Positions 63,823-64,000 of a stretch of 64,000 nucleotides of DNA are shown piece after piece (position 1 is the first letter of the stretch; each line of letters starts with the position of its first letter). The notes beneath the pieces were generated by a model. The model had not been told where the DNA came from. It was given only the letters and a program-made list of their open reading frames with translations, and did not search any database. The position numbers and the translations under genes are program-made. This stretch comes from Opisthorchis felineus (lineage: Eukaryota; Platyhelminthes; Trematoda; Opisthorchiida; Opisthorchiidae): NCBI GenBank assembly GCA_004794785.1, contig SJOL01006691.1, forward strand, positions 35,781 through 99,780. The letters run 5' to 3'.

Positions 63823-64000
63823 ATCTTAATAATAATAATAATGTTTATTCCCAACTGGTGGGTAGCATACCGTCAGGCATGATCATAATATTACAGTCAA
63901 AATAAAAGTATGACTGAAGGGTTGCGAGTACAGGGGACTGCGTAGAAAAGGGGCAGCGTCATAACCGGTGGGCGTAATACGATATGATAATAATAGGTTT
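63823..64000 (-). repeat. Repeat R1, minus-strand copy running off the window
   Basis: Starts on + with TTAATAATAATAATAATG, the reverse of an (ATT)n tail, followed by the reverse complement of the R1 3' end (ACCGTCAGGCATGATCATAA versus GCCGTCAGGCACGATCAAAA from 51630-52858). It also matches 39768-39895 directly. It interrupts the reverse-transcriptase frame. Confidence 0.8.

Overview
The window looks like non-coding, repeat-rich DNA from an invertebrate nuclear genome, most likely a trematode flatworm. It has low GC, no operons and almost no long open frames. It contains microsatellites, an assembly gap, decayed non-LTR retrotransposons and one zinc-finger exon with a good splice acceptor. 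The trematode call rests on the retrotransposon protein remnants near the right end, which read like a LINE family common in liver-fluke assemblies. That is recognition from memory, not a search. All repeat alignments were made by eye, so boundaries are good to roughly 10-20 bases.

Layout. (1) 1-2010: mostly anonymous sequence, a weak tRNA-derived SINE-like motif and a minus-strand copy of an unnamed dispersed repeat (R2). (2) 3346-14765 is segmental block A and 19597-23498 is block B, two copies of one ancestral segment. A carries two extra stretches (5416-8549, and the N gap plus about 3.8 kb up to 13932) that B lacks. Divergence between A and B is strongly mosaic: clearly diverged at the left, then about 2 mismatches in 777 bases (8916-9692 vs 21662-22438) and about 4 in 675 bases (13933-14607 vs 22665-23339). 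(3) Between A and B lies the only convincing gene part, a four-finger C2H2 terminal exon on the + strand (15199-15725). Both A and B carry, on the minus strand, a degenerate relic of the same four-finger protein, so a zinc-finger family has duplicated and decayed here. (4) 23499-51629: about 28 kb with no recognisable gene, except one copy of a repeat with a trinucleotide tail (R1) at 39754-40705. (5) 51630-60829: an R1 copy on the + strand, a small reverse-transcriptase fragment and a long AT microsatellite. (6) 60830-64000: a GC-richer decayed LINE with endonuclease and reverse-transcriptase remnants, interrupted by a minus-strand R1 copy that runs off the window.

Functionally, only the zinc-finger exon is a good candidate for an expressed product. 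The rest records duplication, possible gene conversion or misassembly, and nested transposition. I saw no tRNA, rRNA, CRISPR array or complete transposon.
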